A stretch of 64,000 nucleotides of DNA from CAVZTA01 sp963778025 (GTDB lineage Bacteria > Chloroflexota > Limnocylindria > Limnocylindrales > CSP1-4): NCBI GenBank assembly GCA_963778025.1, contig CAVZTA010000016.1, positions 62,001 through 126,000 of the forward strand, in the 5' to 3' direction. The position numbers and the translations under genes were made by a program. Under the pieces are notes generated by a model that saw only the letters and a list, made by a program, of their open reading frames with translations, had not been told where the DNA came from and did not search any database. Below, one piece after another: positions 25,600-34,368 of this stretch (within the stretch, counting starts at the first letter, position 1; every line of letters begins with the position of its first letter).

Positions 25600-26874
25600 G
25601 TGGTCCGCTCCCGTCGCATCCGCCAGGTGGCGGACCTCGCGCCCCGTCGCCTGCTGCTCGTGCTCGTCGCCGCGGTCATCGCGGCCACCGCGTCCTTCAC
25701 CGCCTCGTCGATCGCGGCACCATCGCCCGTCGACGCGGCCAGCCGACCGAAGGTGGTCGTCGTCGTCGGGCCCACCCACGGGTCGACCGACAAGTACATC
25801 CAGCGTGCGAAGCGGATCGCCTCGCAGGCGCGCGGCCTGGGTGCGTCCGTCGTCGAGCTCTATACGCCGTGGGCGACCTGGGCTCGTGTGAAGGCCGCCG
25901 CCAGAGGCGCCAAGGTGCTCGTCTATCTCGGCCACGGCAACGGCTCACCGAGCCCGTATGGCCCGCTCAACAAGGCGTCCATGAACGGGCTGGGTCTCAA
26001 TCCGTCGAGCGGCGCCGGGAAGTACTCGCCGGTGAAGTACTACGGCGAGGCCTACGTCCGCTACCTGGAGCTCGCGCGGGGCGCGGTCGTGCTGCTCAAC
26101 CACCTGTGCTACGCGTCCGGGAACGCGGAACCCGGCATGGCCGAGCCCGGCTGGAGCGTCGCCCGCCAGCGGGTCGACAACTTCGCGGCAGGCTTCCTCG
26201 ACGCCGGCGCGGGCGCCGTGCTCGCCGATGGCCACACCGACCTGTCCTACGAGTTGCGGGTCGTGCTCAGGAACCACGGCGACCTCATCGCTGCCTGGCG
26301 CGCCGATCCCGATGCCCACCATCACGAGCGCAAGTTCTCCTCGATCCGGAGTCCCGGGTACATCACGTTCCTCGATCCCGAGGGCCGGTCGAGCAGCTTC
26401 TACCGCTCGCTCGTGACGAGGCGCGGCTTCTCCACGCGGTCGTGGGCGCTGCCGCGGCCGAAGCCACCGGCTCGGCTCACGGGCTACGCGGACACCTCCG
26501 TCCGCCTGCGCGCGGCCGCGTCGACCCGAGCGCGTTCCCGGGCGACCTTGCCCGACGACTCGCGCATGATCGTGACGTCCGGGTTCGTGGCGGATCGCCA
26601 CGGCAAGATCTGGGTCGCGGTCCGGACGCCCTCGACGCGCGTCGGCTATGTCGCCGCCTGGCTCGTGCGCTTCCGTGGGAAGGCCCACATCAAGACCACG
26701 ACGACCCTCCGCACCGGCGGCTCGCGCAGCGCGCACTCCCTGGGCAAGGTGCCGCGAGGCGCGCGGGTGACCGTCATCGGCAGCTGGGCCGACTCGAAGG
26801 AGCGCGTCTGGTTCCGCATCCGCACCGGGACCGGGCGGGTCGGCTGGGTCGCCTCCTGGAACACGCGCCCCTGA
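25600..26874 (+). CDS. secreted protein: clan CD (caspase/gingipain-like) fold with two SH3b domains
   Basis: 424-residue exported protein. The signal peptide covers about 1-48 (RLLLVLVAAVIAATASFTAS…VDAAS). The α/β domain starts KVVVVVGPTHGSTDKYIQRA and carries VLVYLGHGNGSPSP and, about 50 residues later, AVVLLNHLCYASGN. A His-Gly pair followed by a strand ending in Cys is the layout of clan CD peptidases, although the Cys is not in a classic AC(D/E)S context. Two SH3b-like repeats form the C-terminus, each ending VGYVAAWLV / VGWVASWNT. Peptidase activity is inferred. GTG 25600 follows GAGGAGGG. Confidence 0.7.
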   Translation: MVRSRRIRQVADLAPRRLLLVLVAAVIAATASFTASSIAAPSPVDAASRPKVVVVVGPTHGSTDKYIQRAKRIASQARGLGASVVELYTPWATWARVKAAARGAKVLVYLGHGNGSPSPYGPLNKASMNGLGLNPSSGAGKYSPVKYYGEAYVRYLELARGAVVLLNHLCYASGNAEPGMAEPGWSVARQRVDNFAAGFLDAGAGAVLADGHTDLSYELRVVLRNHGDLIAAWRADPDAHHHERKFSSIRSPGYITFLDPEGRSSSFYRSLVTRRGFSTRSWALPRPKPPARLTGYADTSVRLRAAASTRARSRATLPDDSRMIVTSGFVADRHGKIWVAVRTPSTRVGYVAAWLVRFRGKAHIKTTTTLRTGGSRSAHSLGKVPRGARVTVIGSWADSKERVWFRIRTGTGRVGWVASWNTRP

Positions 26875-26956
26875 TCCGGGGTCGCGCCGCGCGACCCTGA
26901 CACATCCCTGGACCGCGTCGGACGCTCCGACGCACTGGATCCGCCGACGCGAGGAC

Positions 26957-26962
26957 TATCCT
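26957..26962 (+). promoter_or_regulatory. -10 hexamer, leaderless AraC-type gene
   Basis: TATCCT lies 7 nt before ATG 26970, with no ribosome site between. Confidence 0.45.
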
Positions 26963-26969
26963 CCGGTCG

Positions 26970-27657
26970 ATGTACCGGGAGCGGCCCTCGCGGATCGGCG
27001 GATCCGTCGTCTGGCACCGCGACGCCGACGCCGCCGGCGTCGTGCGCGTGCTGCCCGACGGGTGCATCGACCTGATCGCGAGCGATGACGGCCGGCTGTT
27101 CGTGGCCGGACCGGACACGGTGGCGCAGCTGTACCACGGCGAGGGCGAGGCGCTCGACGCGATCCGGCTCGGCCCCGGGCTTGCGCCCTTCCCTGCTCGG
27201 ACTGCCCGCGATCGAGCTGCGTGATCGGCGGGTGGCGCTGGCCGAGGTCTGGGGCGATGCCCTGGCGCGCGACGTCGCCGAGGTGCTTGCCGAGGCACCC
27301 GACCGGCTTGCGGCGCTCGAGTCGCTCGCGGAGCACCGGCTCCGCGCCGCGCCGATGCCGCCCGATCCCGCGCTCCAGCTGGTGGTCCGGGAGCTGCGGC
27401 GTGGCCGACGGGTGGCCGACGCCGCCGATGACATCGGGCTCAGCGCACGGCAGCTCCATCGCCGTTCCCTCGCTGCGTTCGGATACGGCGCGAAGACCCT
27501 CGCGCGGATCCTGCGCTTCCAGCGCGCGCTGGCGCGAGCCCGGACCGATCGCCCGCTCGCCGACGTCGCCGCGATGACGGGTTACGCCGACCAGGCGCAC
27601 CTCGCACGCGAGGTCCGGGACCTGGCCGGCGTGCCGCTCACGCGGCTGTTGCGCTGA
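26970..27657 (+). CDS. AraC family transcriptional regulator (frameshifted)
   Basis: About 229 residues. The N-terminal DUF6597-like sensor part has VVRVLPDGCIDLIASDDGRL and FVAGPDTVAQLYHGEGEALD. The C-terminal AraC HTH has ADAADDIGLSARQLHRRSLA, FGYGAKTLARILRFQRALA and DVAAMTGYADQAHLAREVRD. One extra T near 27187 breaks the frame (GLAPF… to GLAPSLLGLPAIELR…). It converges with a VOC gene 4 bp away. AraC–VOC pairs of this sort are common, and the VOC gene may be its target. Confidence 0.82.
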
Positions 27658-27660
27658 GCG

Positions 27661-28074
27661 TCACCCGCCGGCGTCGACGGTCGCGGGGAGCGGCGCGAAC
27701 AGGTCGACCGGGTTGCCATCGGGGTCGTGGACGGTGGCGTAGCGCTGGCCCCAGAAGGCATCGAACGGCGGGAGATGGCCCTCCACGCCATCCGCCGTGA
27801 GCTCCGCATAGACGCGGTCGACCTCGGCGGGGTCATCGCACAGGAAGGCGACACCCATGCGATGGCCGCCGCTCGGCGGCTCGTACGACGCGTCGAAGGA
27901 CCGGACCGTGTCGACCGTGTCCCAGGCGATGCGAAGCCCGCCCGGCAGCGTGGCCTCGACGTGCGGCTCGCGGTCCGAGCCCTCCGGGATCCGCAGCCCC
28001 AAGCGCCGGTAGAACGCGAGCGACCGGGCCATGTCCGTCACGACGAATCCGAGAACGTCCAATCGAGTGGTCAT
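27661..28074 (-). CDS. VOC family protein
   Basis: 137-residue glyoxalase-fold protein. MTTRLDVLGFVVTDMARSLA begins βαβββ unit 1; the second unit has HRMGVAFLCDDPAEVDRVYA and the end YATVHDPDGNPVDLFAPL. A metal-binding Glu/His pattern is not obvious at every position, so it may be a binding protein rather than an enzyme. It converges on the AraC-type regulator with a 3-bp gap. Confidence 0.88.
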   Translation of the reverse strand: MTTRLDVLGFVVTDMARSLAFYRRLGLRIPEGSDREPHVEATLPGGLRIAWDTVDTVRSFDASYEPPSGGHRMGVAFLCDDPAEVDRVYAELTADGVEGHLPPFDAFWGQRYATVHDPDGNPVDLFAPLPATVDAGG

Positions 28075-28150
28075 GCCGTCACCCTATGCGGCGTCCGTCG
28101 AGGTGTCTTGGACGAATTCGGACATCGCCCGGCTGTGGGACCATGGATGC

Positions 28151-28643
28151 ATGGCCGGACGACCCCGCTGGGACGACGACACGACGCTCGTCGGCGTGGG
28201 CTCCGCCGCCCCGCTCCTCCCGGTCGTGGAGGCGTTCGTCGACACCGCACGGGACGACGGCTGGGTGGCCGAGGAACCGGTGCGCCACCTGCGCCCCGCG
28301 CTCGATGCGTGGCTCGCCGCCGCTCCCGACGGCCCCTGGCAGGACGTGGCGCTCTCGACGGACGGGACCTGGCTCGTGATCGATGCCACGTGGCGGGGCG
28401 ACGGCCGGCTCCGCGAGCTCCGCGCGGATGCCTACGCGCTCCTCGGCAGCTTCGCCGAGCTCGACACGTTCGTGACCCAGCGTGTGCAGCCGGAGAACGG
28501 GCGCCGTGGTCTTCGAGCTGGCGACGGGCCTCCCGGACGGCCGCTTCGCCCCCCACGGACACCTCGTGCGGCTCGTGGTCAGCGGCCCTGTCGCGCGTCG
28601 GGTGGCTGACGAACGACGCGCCATCGGCGACACTGCGCGGTGA
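28151..28643 (+). CDS. hypothetical protein (one frameshift)
   Basis: About 163 residues, not recognised. ATG 28151 gives MAGRPRWDDDTTLVGVGSAA, helical VEAFVDTARDDGWVAEEPV, and VALSTDGTWLVIDATWRGDG. After a one-base break near 28500 it continues VVFELATGLPDGRFAPHGHL and ends ADERRAIGDTAR. The TGA at 28641-28643 overlaps the MOSC start (TGATG), indicating translational coupling. No motifs suggest a function. Confidence 0.55.
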
Positions 28644-29191
28644 TGACGCTCCAGGAACGCCGCGACTTCTCCCCCGCCCTGGCCGACATCGATGCCGCGC
28701 CGGCGGATCTGGGCACGCTGGAGCGGATCGTGCGCCGCCCATCGGTCGAGGCCCGTGAGCTGCTGGACAGCGCACGGCTGGATCCGAGCGTCGGGCTCGT
28801 CGGCGACAGCTGGCAGGCGCGGGGCAGCCGGTCGACCCCCGACGGCTCGGCCGATCCGGAGGCGCAGCTCACCGTCATCAGCACCCGGGTCCTGCGGGCC
28901 ATCGAGCCCGACGAGTCGCGCTGGTCGCTGGCCGGGGACCAGCTCTACGTCGACCTCGACCTTCGCGCCGACACGCTTCCCGCAGGCTCGCGGCTGGCGA
29001 TCGGCGATGCCGTCATCGAGATCAGCGCCAAGCCGCACACGGGCTGTGAGAAGTTCGCCGCGCGGTTCGGGATCGACGCCCTCGCGTGGATCAGCACCCC
29101 GGTCGGCAAGGCCCACCGGATGCGTGGGCTGAACGCCCGGATCGTCCGGGGCGGCGCGATCGCCGTGGGCGACGTCATCCGGCGCGTCTGA
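28643..29191 (+). CDS. MOSC domain-containing protein
   Basis: 182-residue protein related to the C-terminal domain of molybdenum-cofactor sulfurases. The conserved Cys region is KPHTGCEKFAARFGIDALAW, preceded by SRLAIGDAVIEIS and ending MRGLNARIVRGGAIAVGDVI. MOSC proteins bind Moco or carry sulfur for metal clusters; the client is unknown. The start is ATG 28643 or GTG 28640, both overlapping the stop of the hypothetical gene before it. Confidence 0.87.
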   Translation: MTLQERRDFSPALADIDAAPADLGTLERIVRRPSVEARELLDSARLDPSVGLVGDSWQARGSRSTPDGSADPEAQLTVISTRVLRAIEPDESRWSLAGDQLYVDLDLRADTLPAGSRLAIGDAVIEISAKPHTGCEKFAARFGIDALAWISTPVGKAHRMRGLNARIVRGGAIAVGDVIRRV

Positions 29192-29209
29192 TCCTGCCGA
29201 CGCCCTGCG

Positions 29210-29662
29210 CTACGGCGGGTCGGCCGACCGCGCGTCCGCGCGACTGAGTCGCCGCAGCCATCGCTCGTCCGGTCCCAGGGTCGCGACCTCGGCGGCCTCC
29301 CGGACCAGCCACTCCAGCTTCGCGCGTGTCGCGGGGTCGAGCTGTCCCAGGCGATCCCACGTCGTCCAGCGCACGCGCTTCGTGCGACCGTGGAGCAGCC
29401 CGTACGGATCGTCCATCGCGATGCCCCAGTCGAAGCCCAGGTGGACGTGCTCCGGCTGCGGCCAGATCCAGGCGAAGGAGCGAGCGCGCCGCCCGACGGG
29501 GACGTCATAGCCGAGCAGCCCCCAGCGGGGCCGCACGCGCTCGAGCGCGTCCGGGCGCGCGCGCCGGACGAGCGCACGCAGGGCCTCGGCGATCTCGCGC
29601 ATCCGCGGCGCGGCGTCGTCGAGCAGCACTTCAGGCGGGATGGTCTCGGGGGCGCGGGCCAT
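29210..29662 (-). CDS. DUF1801 domain-containing protein
   Basis: 150-residue YdhG-like protein. RMREIAEALRALVRRARPDA begins the domain, followed by ERVRPRWGLLGYDVPVGRRA and EHVHLGFDWGIAMDDP, then RTKRVRWTTWDRLGQLDPAT. The family binds small ligands or iron in some members, and its role is mostly unknown. It converges on the MOSC gene and is divergent from the adenylate cyclase. Confidence 0.82.
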   Translation of the reverse strand: MARAPETIPPEVLLDDAAPRMREIAEALRALVRRARPDALERVRPRWGLLGYDVPVGRRARSFAWIWPQPEHVHLGFDWGIAMDDPYGLLHGRTKRVRWTTWDRLGQLDPATRAKLEWLVREAAEVATLGPDERWLRRLSRADARSADPP

Positions 29663-29724
29663 GGCGGCATCGTCCCATGGCGACGGTCAGGAGGTGTCAC
29701 CTTCCGTTCGGCGTCGCCCCCTCG

Positions 29725-29730
29725 TACCCT
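29725..29730 (+). promoter_or_regulatory. -10 hexamer, leaderless adenylate cyclase
   Basis: TACCCT lies 6 nt before GTG 29737, with a possible TTCCGT -35 17 bp upstream. It decides the start codon in favour of GTG 29737. Confidence 0.5.
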
Positions 29731-29736
29731 GTCGCC

Positions 29737-31371
29737 GTGGTCGGCGATGTCACCGCAGAGACCCGCTCGATGCGCGCGCCGTGGCTCATGGCGTTCGTCT
29801 TGCCGCTGCCCCTCGCGGGCCTGGCGCTCCTCCTCGCCCAGCCGCCGCTGGACCTGGAGTGGCAGCACCACCCGAGCCACTTCTGGCTGGTCCTGCTGAC
29901 CGCGCTGTTCAGCGTCGGCCTCGCGTACGTCACGAACGTCGCCGCAGACCGGCGCCGGGACGCGCGTCTCGTCCTCGTGTCGCTCGCGTTCCTCTCGAGC
30001 GCCGGGTTCCTCGGCCTGCACGCCCTGGCGACCCCGGGCGTCCTCCTGTCCCATCCCAACACCGGCTTCACGATCGCGACACCGGTCGGTCTGATCCTCG
30101 CGTCGGTGTTCGCCGTGGCATCGGTCAGCCCGCTGGCCGGGCCGTGGTCCGGCGCGACCCTGCGGGCGGGCCCCTGGCTCCGTACCGGCCTGCTCGTGCT
30201 GATGGTCGGGTGGGCCGCGGTCTCGCTGGCCGACCTGCCGCCGCTCCAGGGCCCGCCACCCCAGGAGGAGGCCGTCGGGCCCCTCGTCGCGCTGGCCGTG
30301 GGCAGCATCGTCCTGTTCGTGATCAGCGCGCTGCGCTACATCGACCTGTATCGGCGGCGGGGCGGCGTCGTCACGGTCGCGATCGCGGTCGCGTTCGTGC
30401 TCCTCGCCGAGGCGATGGTCGCCGTCGTCGTCAGCCGGAACTGGCACCTGAGCTGGTGGGAGTGGCACCTGCTGATGCTGGCGGCCTTCGGCGCCATCGC
30501 CCTCGGCGCGCGGTACGACTACCAGCGCTCCGGATCGCTCGCCGGCACGTTCGGCGGGCTGTACAGCGAGGCGACCCTCGCGCGGGTCGATCGCTGGCAC
30601 GCCGACGCGATCGCCGCGGTCGCCGATGCCGACGCACGCGGCGAATCGACCGATCCGATCCTTGCCGAGCTGCGCCGGGATGGTGCGACGGACGCAGAGC
30701 TGTCCCTCCTCGCCGAGGCGGGCCTGGAGCTCCGCCGCCTCGACCAGCTGTTCCGGCCGTTCCTGCCGGGCCATGTCGCGACCCGTCTGCGTCGCGAACC
30801 GTCGGCCGGGCGCCTGGGTGGCGAGGAGCGTGAGGTCAGCGTCCTGTTCGCGGATCTGGCCGGGTTCACGACGTTCAGCGAGACCCGTCGACCGACCGAG
30901 GTCATCTCGATGCTCAACGCGTTCTGGGCGGTCGTCGTGCCGGCCATCGACCGGGCGGGTGGCGTCGTGGAGCAGTTCGCGGGCGATGGGGTGATGGTCA
31001 CCTTCAACGCGCTGGTCGACCAGCCCGATCACGCGCTTCGAGCGGCCCACGCCGGCCTGGCGATCGTCGCCGCCGCCCGCAGCGTCGCCGACGACCATCC
31101 GGGCTGGCCGGTGTTCCGCGTGGGCATCAACACCGGGCCGGCGGTCGTGGGCACCGTCGGTGCTGCGGGCCGCCGATCGTTCGCCGTCATCGGCGATACC
31201 ACCAACACGGCGGCGCGCCTCATGAGCGTGGGCGGCCCGGGCGACGTGACGATCGCGCGAGCGACCTGGGAGCACCTGCCGGAGACGCGCGCCGGGACGC
31301 CACTGGGCGAGTTGCGCGTCAAGGGCCGCCGAACGCCGGTCGACGCGTGGCAGCTGCGGGCCGCGTCATGA
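29737..31371 (+). CDS. membrane-bound class III adenylate/guanylate cyclase
   Basis: 544 residues. Six to eight hydrophobic segments span about 10-265 (for example AFVLPLPLAGLALLLAQPPL, FVLLAEAMVAVVVS). A helical linker follows, ending LFRPFLPGHVATRLRREPSA. The catalytic domain starts REVSVLFADLAGFTTFSETR (metal Asp and the FADLAGFT motif), then GGVVEQFAGDGVMVTFNAL (second metal Asp, GDG) and RVGINTGPAVVGTVGAAGRR, with TNTAARLMS near the transition-state residues. It makes cyclic nucleotides from ATP or GTP at the membrane. An ATG at 29770 is the alternative start. Confidence 0.9.
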   Translation: MVGDVTAETRSMRAPWLMAFVLPLPLAGLALLLAQPPLDLEWQHHPSHFWLVLLTALFSVGLAYVTNVAADRRRDARLVLVSLAFLSSAGFLGLHALATPGVLLSHPNTGFTIATPVGLILASVFAVASVSPLAGPWSGATLRAGPWLRTGLLVLMVGWAAVSLADLPPLQGPPPQEEAVGPLVALAVGSIVLFVISALRYIDLYRRRGGVVTVAIAVAFVLLAEAMVAVVVSRNWHLSWWEWHLLMLAAFGAIALGARYDYQRSGSLAGTFGGLYSEATLARVDRWHADAIAAVADADARGESTDPILAELRRDGATDAELSLLAEAGLELRRLDQLFRPFLPGHVATRLRREPSAGRLGGEEREVSVLFADLAGFTTFSETRRPTEVISMLNAFWAVVVPAIDRAGGVVEQFAGDGVMVTFNALVDQPDHALRAAHAGLAIVAAARSVADDHPGWPVFRVGINTGPAVVGTVGAAGRRSFAVIGDTTNTAARLMSVGGPGDVTIARATWEHLPETRAGTPLGELRVKGRRTPVDAWQLRAAS

Positions 31372-31420
31372 CCCGATGTGGGCGATGCCGAGGAAACACC
31401 GGTGTCGGAACGTCCGCCCG

Positions 31421-32261
31421 ATGACCCGACGTCACAGCAACGCCTACAACATGTTCATCCTCGTGCTGACGGTGTTCTCGTTGGTGGCGATGGTGCTGCT
31501 CCTGCTGCCACTGGAGCCGCAGGTGCAGCAGCTGCTGTTCATCTACGACCAGGTCATCTGCCTGATCTTCCTGGTCGACTTCGCGTACAACCTCACGGGC
31601 TCGCGGCCGAAGACCCAGTACTTCATCCGCGAGCGCGGATGGCTCGACCTCCTGGGCTCGATCCCCAGCCTGGGGATCAGCAACTTCACGGTGCTGTTCA
31701 GGTTGGCGCGACTCAGCCGGCTGGCCCGCATCACGCGGCTCTTCGGCGGGGCGAAGCGACGCGAGCTCATCGACGACGTCGTGCAAGAACCGCGGTCAGT
31801 ACGCGGCCTTCATCACGATCCTCTCGGCCGGGCTCGTCCTGAGCGTGGGCAGCGTCCTGATCCTCATGTTCGAGAGCCGCTCACCGGACGCGAACATCAC
31901 GACCGGCGGGAACGCGCTCTGGTGGGGCGTCGTGACCATCACGACCGTCGGCTACGGCGACTTCTACCCGGTGACATCGCTCGGCCGGCTCACCGCATTC
32001 GTCGTGATGCTCGCGGGCGTCGGGATCATCGGTGCGCTCGCCAGCATCCTGGCCAGCGTGCTCGTCCCACCGCCCACGACGGACGGTGACGAGGATGGGG
32101 CGACGGCAGCGCCGGGGCCATCGGACCCGGCCGTCGCCGCCGAGCTGGCGGCGTTGCGGGCGGAGGTCCAGGCGCTCCGGGAGGCCCTCGCCCCGCCGGG
32201 CGTCGCGGCAGGACCGCCGGCGATCGTCGACCCGGCGGTGGGGCCGGCCCCGGGCGCCTGA
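31421..32261 (+). CDS. voltage-gated-type potassium channel (one frameshift)
   Basis: About 280 residues with six transmembrane segments. S1 is MFILVLTVFSLVAMVLLLLP, S2 and S3 follow, and an S4-like helix has regularly spaced arginines (RLARLSRLARITRLF). The pore domain has the selectivity filter TTVGYGDFYP, then VMLAGVGIIGALASILASVL, and a short cytoplasmic coiled-coil-like tail (AELAALRAEVQALREAL). An extra A near 31786 breaks the frame just after the S4–S5 linker. Start ATG 31421, or ATG 31385 in frame. It follows the cyclase by 49 bp on the same strand. Confidence 0.88.
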
Positions 32262-32276
32262 CGCCCGTGGGCGCTC

Positions 32277-32708
32277 CTAGGCTTCGGGATCCAGCGTCAG
32301 CGACGCCGAGTTGATGCAGTAGCGCAGGCCGGTCGGGCGCGGCCCATCGGAGAAGACGTGGCCGAGGTGCCCGCCACACGTCGCGCAGTTGGCCTCGGTG
32401 CGGGTCATGAAGAACGAGCGGTCCGTCTCGGTGGCGACGGCGTCGGTCGTGGCCGGCGCATAGAAGCTGGGCCAGCCGGTCCCCGACTCGAACTTCGTGT
32501 CCGAGCTGAACAGCGGCGTGCCGCAGCCGGCGCAGCGGTACGTGCCGGCACGGTGCTCGTCCCAGAGGGCTCCCGTGAACGCGCGCTCGGTGCCCTTCTG
32601 GCGGAGCACGCGGTACTGCTCGGGCGTGAGGCGGGAGCGCCACTCGGCGTCGGTGTAGGCGATGGGCTGGGGGCGCGGTGTCTCGCGCCCGGTCTCGGTG
32701 TCGGTCAT
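32277..32708 (-). CDS. msrB: peptide-methionine (R)-S-oxide reductase MsrB
   Basis: 143 residues; reduces methionine-R-sulfoxide in proteins. Zn-binding CxxC pairs CAGC and CATC are present, with FESGTGWPSFYAP and the catalytic Cys in GLRYCINSASL. It converges on the K+ channel gene 15 bp away. Stand-alone form without MsrA. Confidence 0.96.
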   Translation of the reverse strand: MTDTETGRETPRPQPIAYTDAEWRSRLTPEQYRVLRQKGTERAFTGALWDEHRAGTYRCAGCGTPLFSSDTKFESGTGWPSFYAPATTDAVATETDRSFFMTRTEANCATCGGHLGHVFSDGPRPTGLRYCINSASLTLDPEA

Positions 32709-32830
32709 GACGCCATCCTAGTCACGTTCCGTGTCGCTGCCATGACACGAGACGGCCGGCGCCCGCCGGGAGGGACGGTGCGCCGGCCGTGAAGGAGGCT
32801 GGGCGATGGGACGGGCGCTCGCGCCGGCGC

Positions 32831-34168
32831 TCAGGCGGCCGCTTCGTCCTCCGGCACGCCGATCTCGATCGGGTTGCTGACGGGGTCCTTGCTCCACTCG
32901 AACCAGCCGCCGTCGTACACGGCGATGCGCGGCCAGTCCTGGAGGAGGGCGTAGAACCAGGTCTCGCTCGCGCGCCACCCGGTGCCGCAGTAGAAGGCGA
33001 CCCACTTGTCGGCCGTGATCCCCGCTTCCGCCCAGTTGGCCGCGATCTCGGGGTACGGCCGCATCGAGTTGTCGATCGTCCGGTAGTGCTGCATGTGGTA
33101 GGCGTCGGAGCCGCAGTTGCCCCACACGTCGCCCTTGATGCGACCCGCGGGGCCGATGTAGTTGTAGCCGCTCACCGCGCCGATGTGCTCCCGCCAGGTC
33201 CGCACGCTCACGAGGGCGGCGCCCGCCGGGTCGGCGATGATCTCCTTGGCCTCTTCGATGTCGACGATGAGCTCCGGCCGCTGCGGGATCGGCACCCCGA
33301 AGGCGCCGACGGGCTCCGGCTGGCGCGGCTCGGTCTCGAGCGGGTTGCCCGCGCGGACCCACCAGTCATAGCCGCCGTCGAGGATGCGAACGTCGGTGAC
33401 ACCGGCGTACATGAGGATGAGCGCCGCGCGCGTCGCGGCGATCTGCCCGGCCCGCCGACCCGGCCACTTCTCGTTGGCATCGCCCTCGGTGTCGCGGCCG
33501 TACAGGATGACCGTCGTGTCGTGCGTGATGCCGAGGCCGCGGAGCGCGCGCTCGAGCTCCTCCGGAGAGCGGCGGTTCCAGTCGACCGGGTCCTCGAGCC
33601 AGTTCGTGTCGAGGTAGAGCGCGGTCGGGAGGTGGTTCTCCGCGTACTCCTCGGGGACGCCGAAGTTCACGTGGAACAGCAGGTGCTTGCCCGCGGGTGC
33701 GGCCTCGGGAGTCGCCCCTGCCAGGACGTCACGCAGCCACGCGATGTGCACGAGCTTCGTGTGCTGCGCCAGCTTCTCGAGCGGCAGCTCGGGATCGGCC
33801 GCCCACGCCGTCCAGCCGCCCTCGAGCGTCCGCACGCCGGGCACGCCGGCCCGGACGAGCCGGTCCCGGAGTGCGGCCGCGTCGTCGGCGTCATCGCCAT
33901 ACACGACGATGTCCCGACCGGCGGCGACGCCCCTCTCGGTGAGCAGACGATCGATCTCCGTCGGGTCGACGGTGGCGAGCCAGGCGATCGGGAAGGCGAC
34001 GGCGCCAGGGATATGCCCGCCGCGGGCTTCGTCGCGCAGCCGCCAGCCGTTGTAGGCCGCGAGCGGGCGCACGTCGACCACGACGAGCGCGGGGTCCCCG
34101 AGACGGTCGCGCAGCTCCGTGGTGGTGATCGTTCCGCCGACCTCCGTCGGCAGCTGGGTGATGGTCAT
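32831..34168 (-). CDS. sulfurtransferase with three rhodanese domains
   Basis: 445-residue thiosulfate/3-mercaptopyruvate sulfurtransferase-like protein. Domain 1 starts TTELRDRLGDPALVVVDVRP, domain 2 has HVNFGVPEEYAENHLPTALY, and domain 3 has LIVDIEEAKEIIADPAGAAL. Only the last keeps a catalytic Cys (about residue 394) in FYCGTGWRASE, which accepts the persulfide; domains 1 and 2 have GDD and GRD at that place and look inactive. ATG 34168 follows a 117-nt leader with two strong hairpins and a Cys-containing short ORF, suggesting control by cysteine supply. Confidence 0.9.
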   Translation of the reverse strand: MTITQLPTEVGGTITTTELRDRLGDPALVVVDVRPLAAYNGWRLRDEARGGHIPGAVAFPIAWLATVDPTEIDRLLTERGVAAGRDIVVYGDDADDAAALRDRLVRAGVPGVRTLEGGWTAWAADPELPLEKLAQHTKLVHIAWLRDVLAGATPEAAPAGKHLLFHVNFGVPEEYAENHLPTALYLDTNWLEDPVDWNRRSPEELERALRGLGITHDTTVILYGRDTEGDANEKWPGRRAGQIAATRAALILMYAGVTDVRILDGGYDWWVRAGNPLETEPRQPEPVGAFGVPIPQRPELIVDIEEAKEIIADPAGAALVSVRTWREHIGAVSGYNYIGPAGRIKGDVWGNCGSDAYHMQHYRTIDNSMRPYPEIAANWAEAGITADKWVAFYCGTGWRASETWFYALLQDWPRIAVYDGGWFEWSKDPVSNPIEIGVPEDEAAA

Positions 34169-34225
34169 CGCGTGGGTGTCCTCGGTGGTGTGACGGTGGG
34201 ACCGAGCGGGTCCCGGGAACGACAA

Positions 34226-34246
34226 GACCCCTGCCTGGCAGGGGTC
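34226..34246 (-). terminator. attenuator hairpin in the sulfurtransferase leader
   Basis: 8-bp stem GACCCCTG / CAGGGGTC with a 5-nt loop, followed on the RNA by UUGUCG. It lies between the leader peptide and the sulfurtransferase start. The CAGCAGGG segment inside the leader peptide could pair with the CCCCTGC arm instead, the classic alternative-structure arrangement. Confidence 0.5.
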
Positions 34247-34258
34247 CGAGGTGCGGCT

Positions 34259-34286
34259 GGCGCGAGGATCAGCTCCGACTCGCGCC
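34259..34286 (-). promoter_or_regulatory. second leader hairpin next to the leader-peptide stop
   Basis: Perfect 8-bp stem GGCGCGAG / CTCGCGCC with a 12-nt loop. It begins at the TAG of the leader peptide, so a ribosome finishing that peptide would melt it. Confidence 0.5.
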
Positions 34287-34360
34287 TACAGACACCACCG
34301 TCCCTGCTGGACAGGGAGGCGACACGAGCAGCGGCCCAGGAGCTGCGTCACGCGGTCCAT
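34286..34360 (-). CDS. Cys-containing leader peptide upstream of sulfurtransferase
   Basis: 24-codon ORF from ATG 34360 to TAG 34286. Cys is at positions 11, 13 and 23 (GRCSCR and RWCL). A near-canonical promoter (TTGTCA, 17 bp, CAAGAT) places its start codon 8 nt after the -10, so it is probably leaderless. Cys-rich leaderless ORFs are known as cysteine-responsive attenuators ahead of sulfurtransferase/cysteine operons in mycobacteria; the arrangement here is analogous. Whether it is translated is inference. Confidence 0.55.
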   Translation of the reverse strand: MDRVTQLLGRCSCRLPVQQGRWCL

Positions 34361-34368
34361 GTGGCGGC

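Noticed and set aside
34169..34360. SAM or other sulfur riboswitch upstream of the sulfurtransferase
   Set aside because: The conserved riboswitch core sequences are absent; a Cys-coding leader peptide with alternative hairpins explains the region better.
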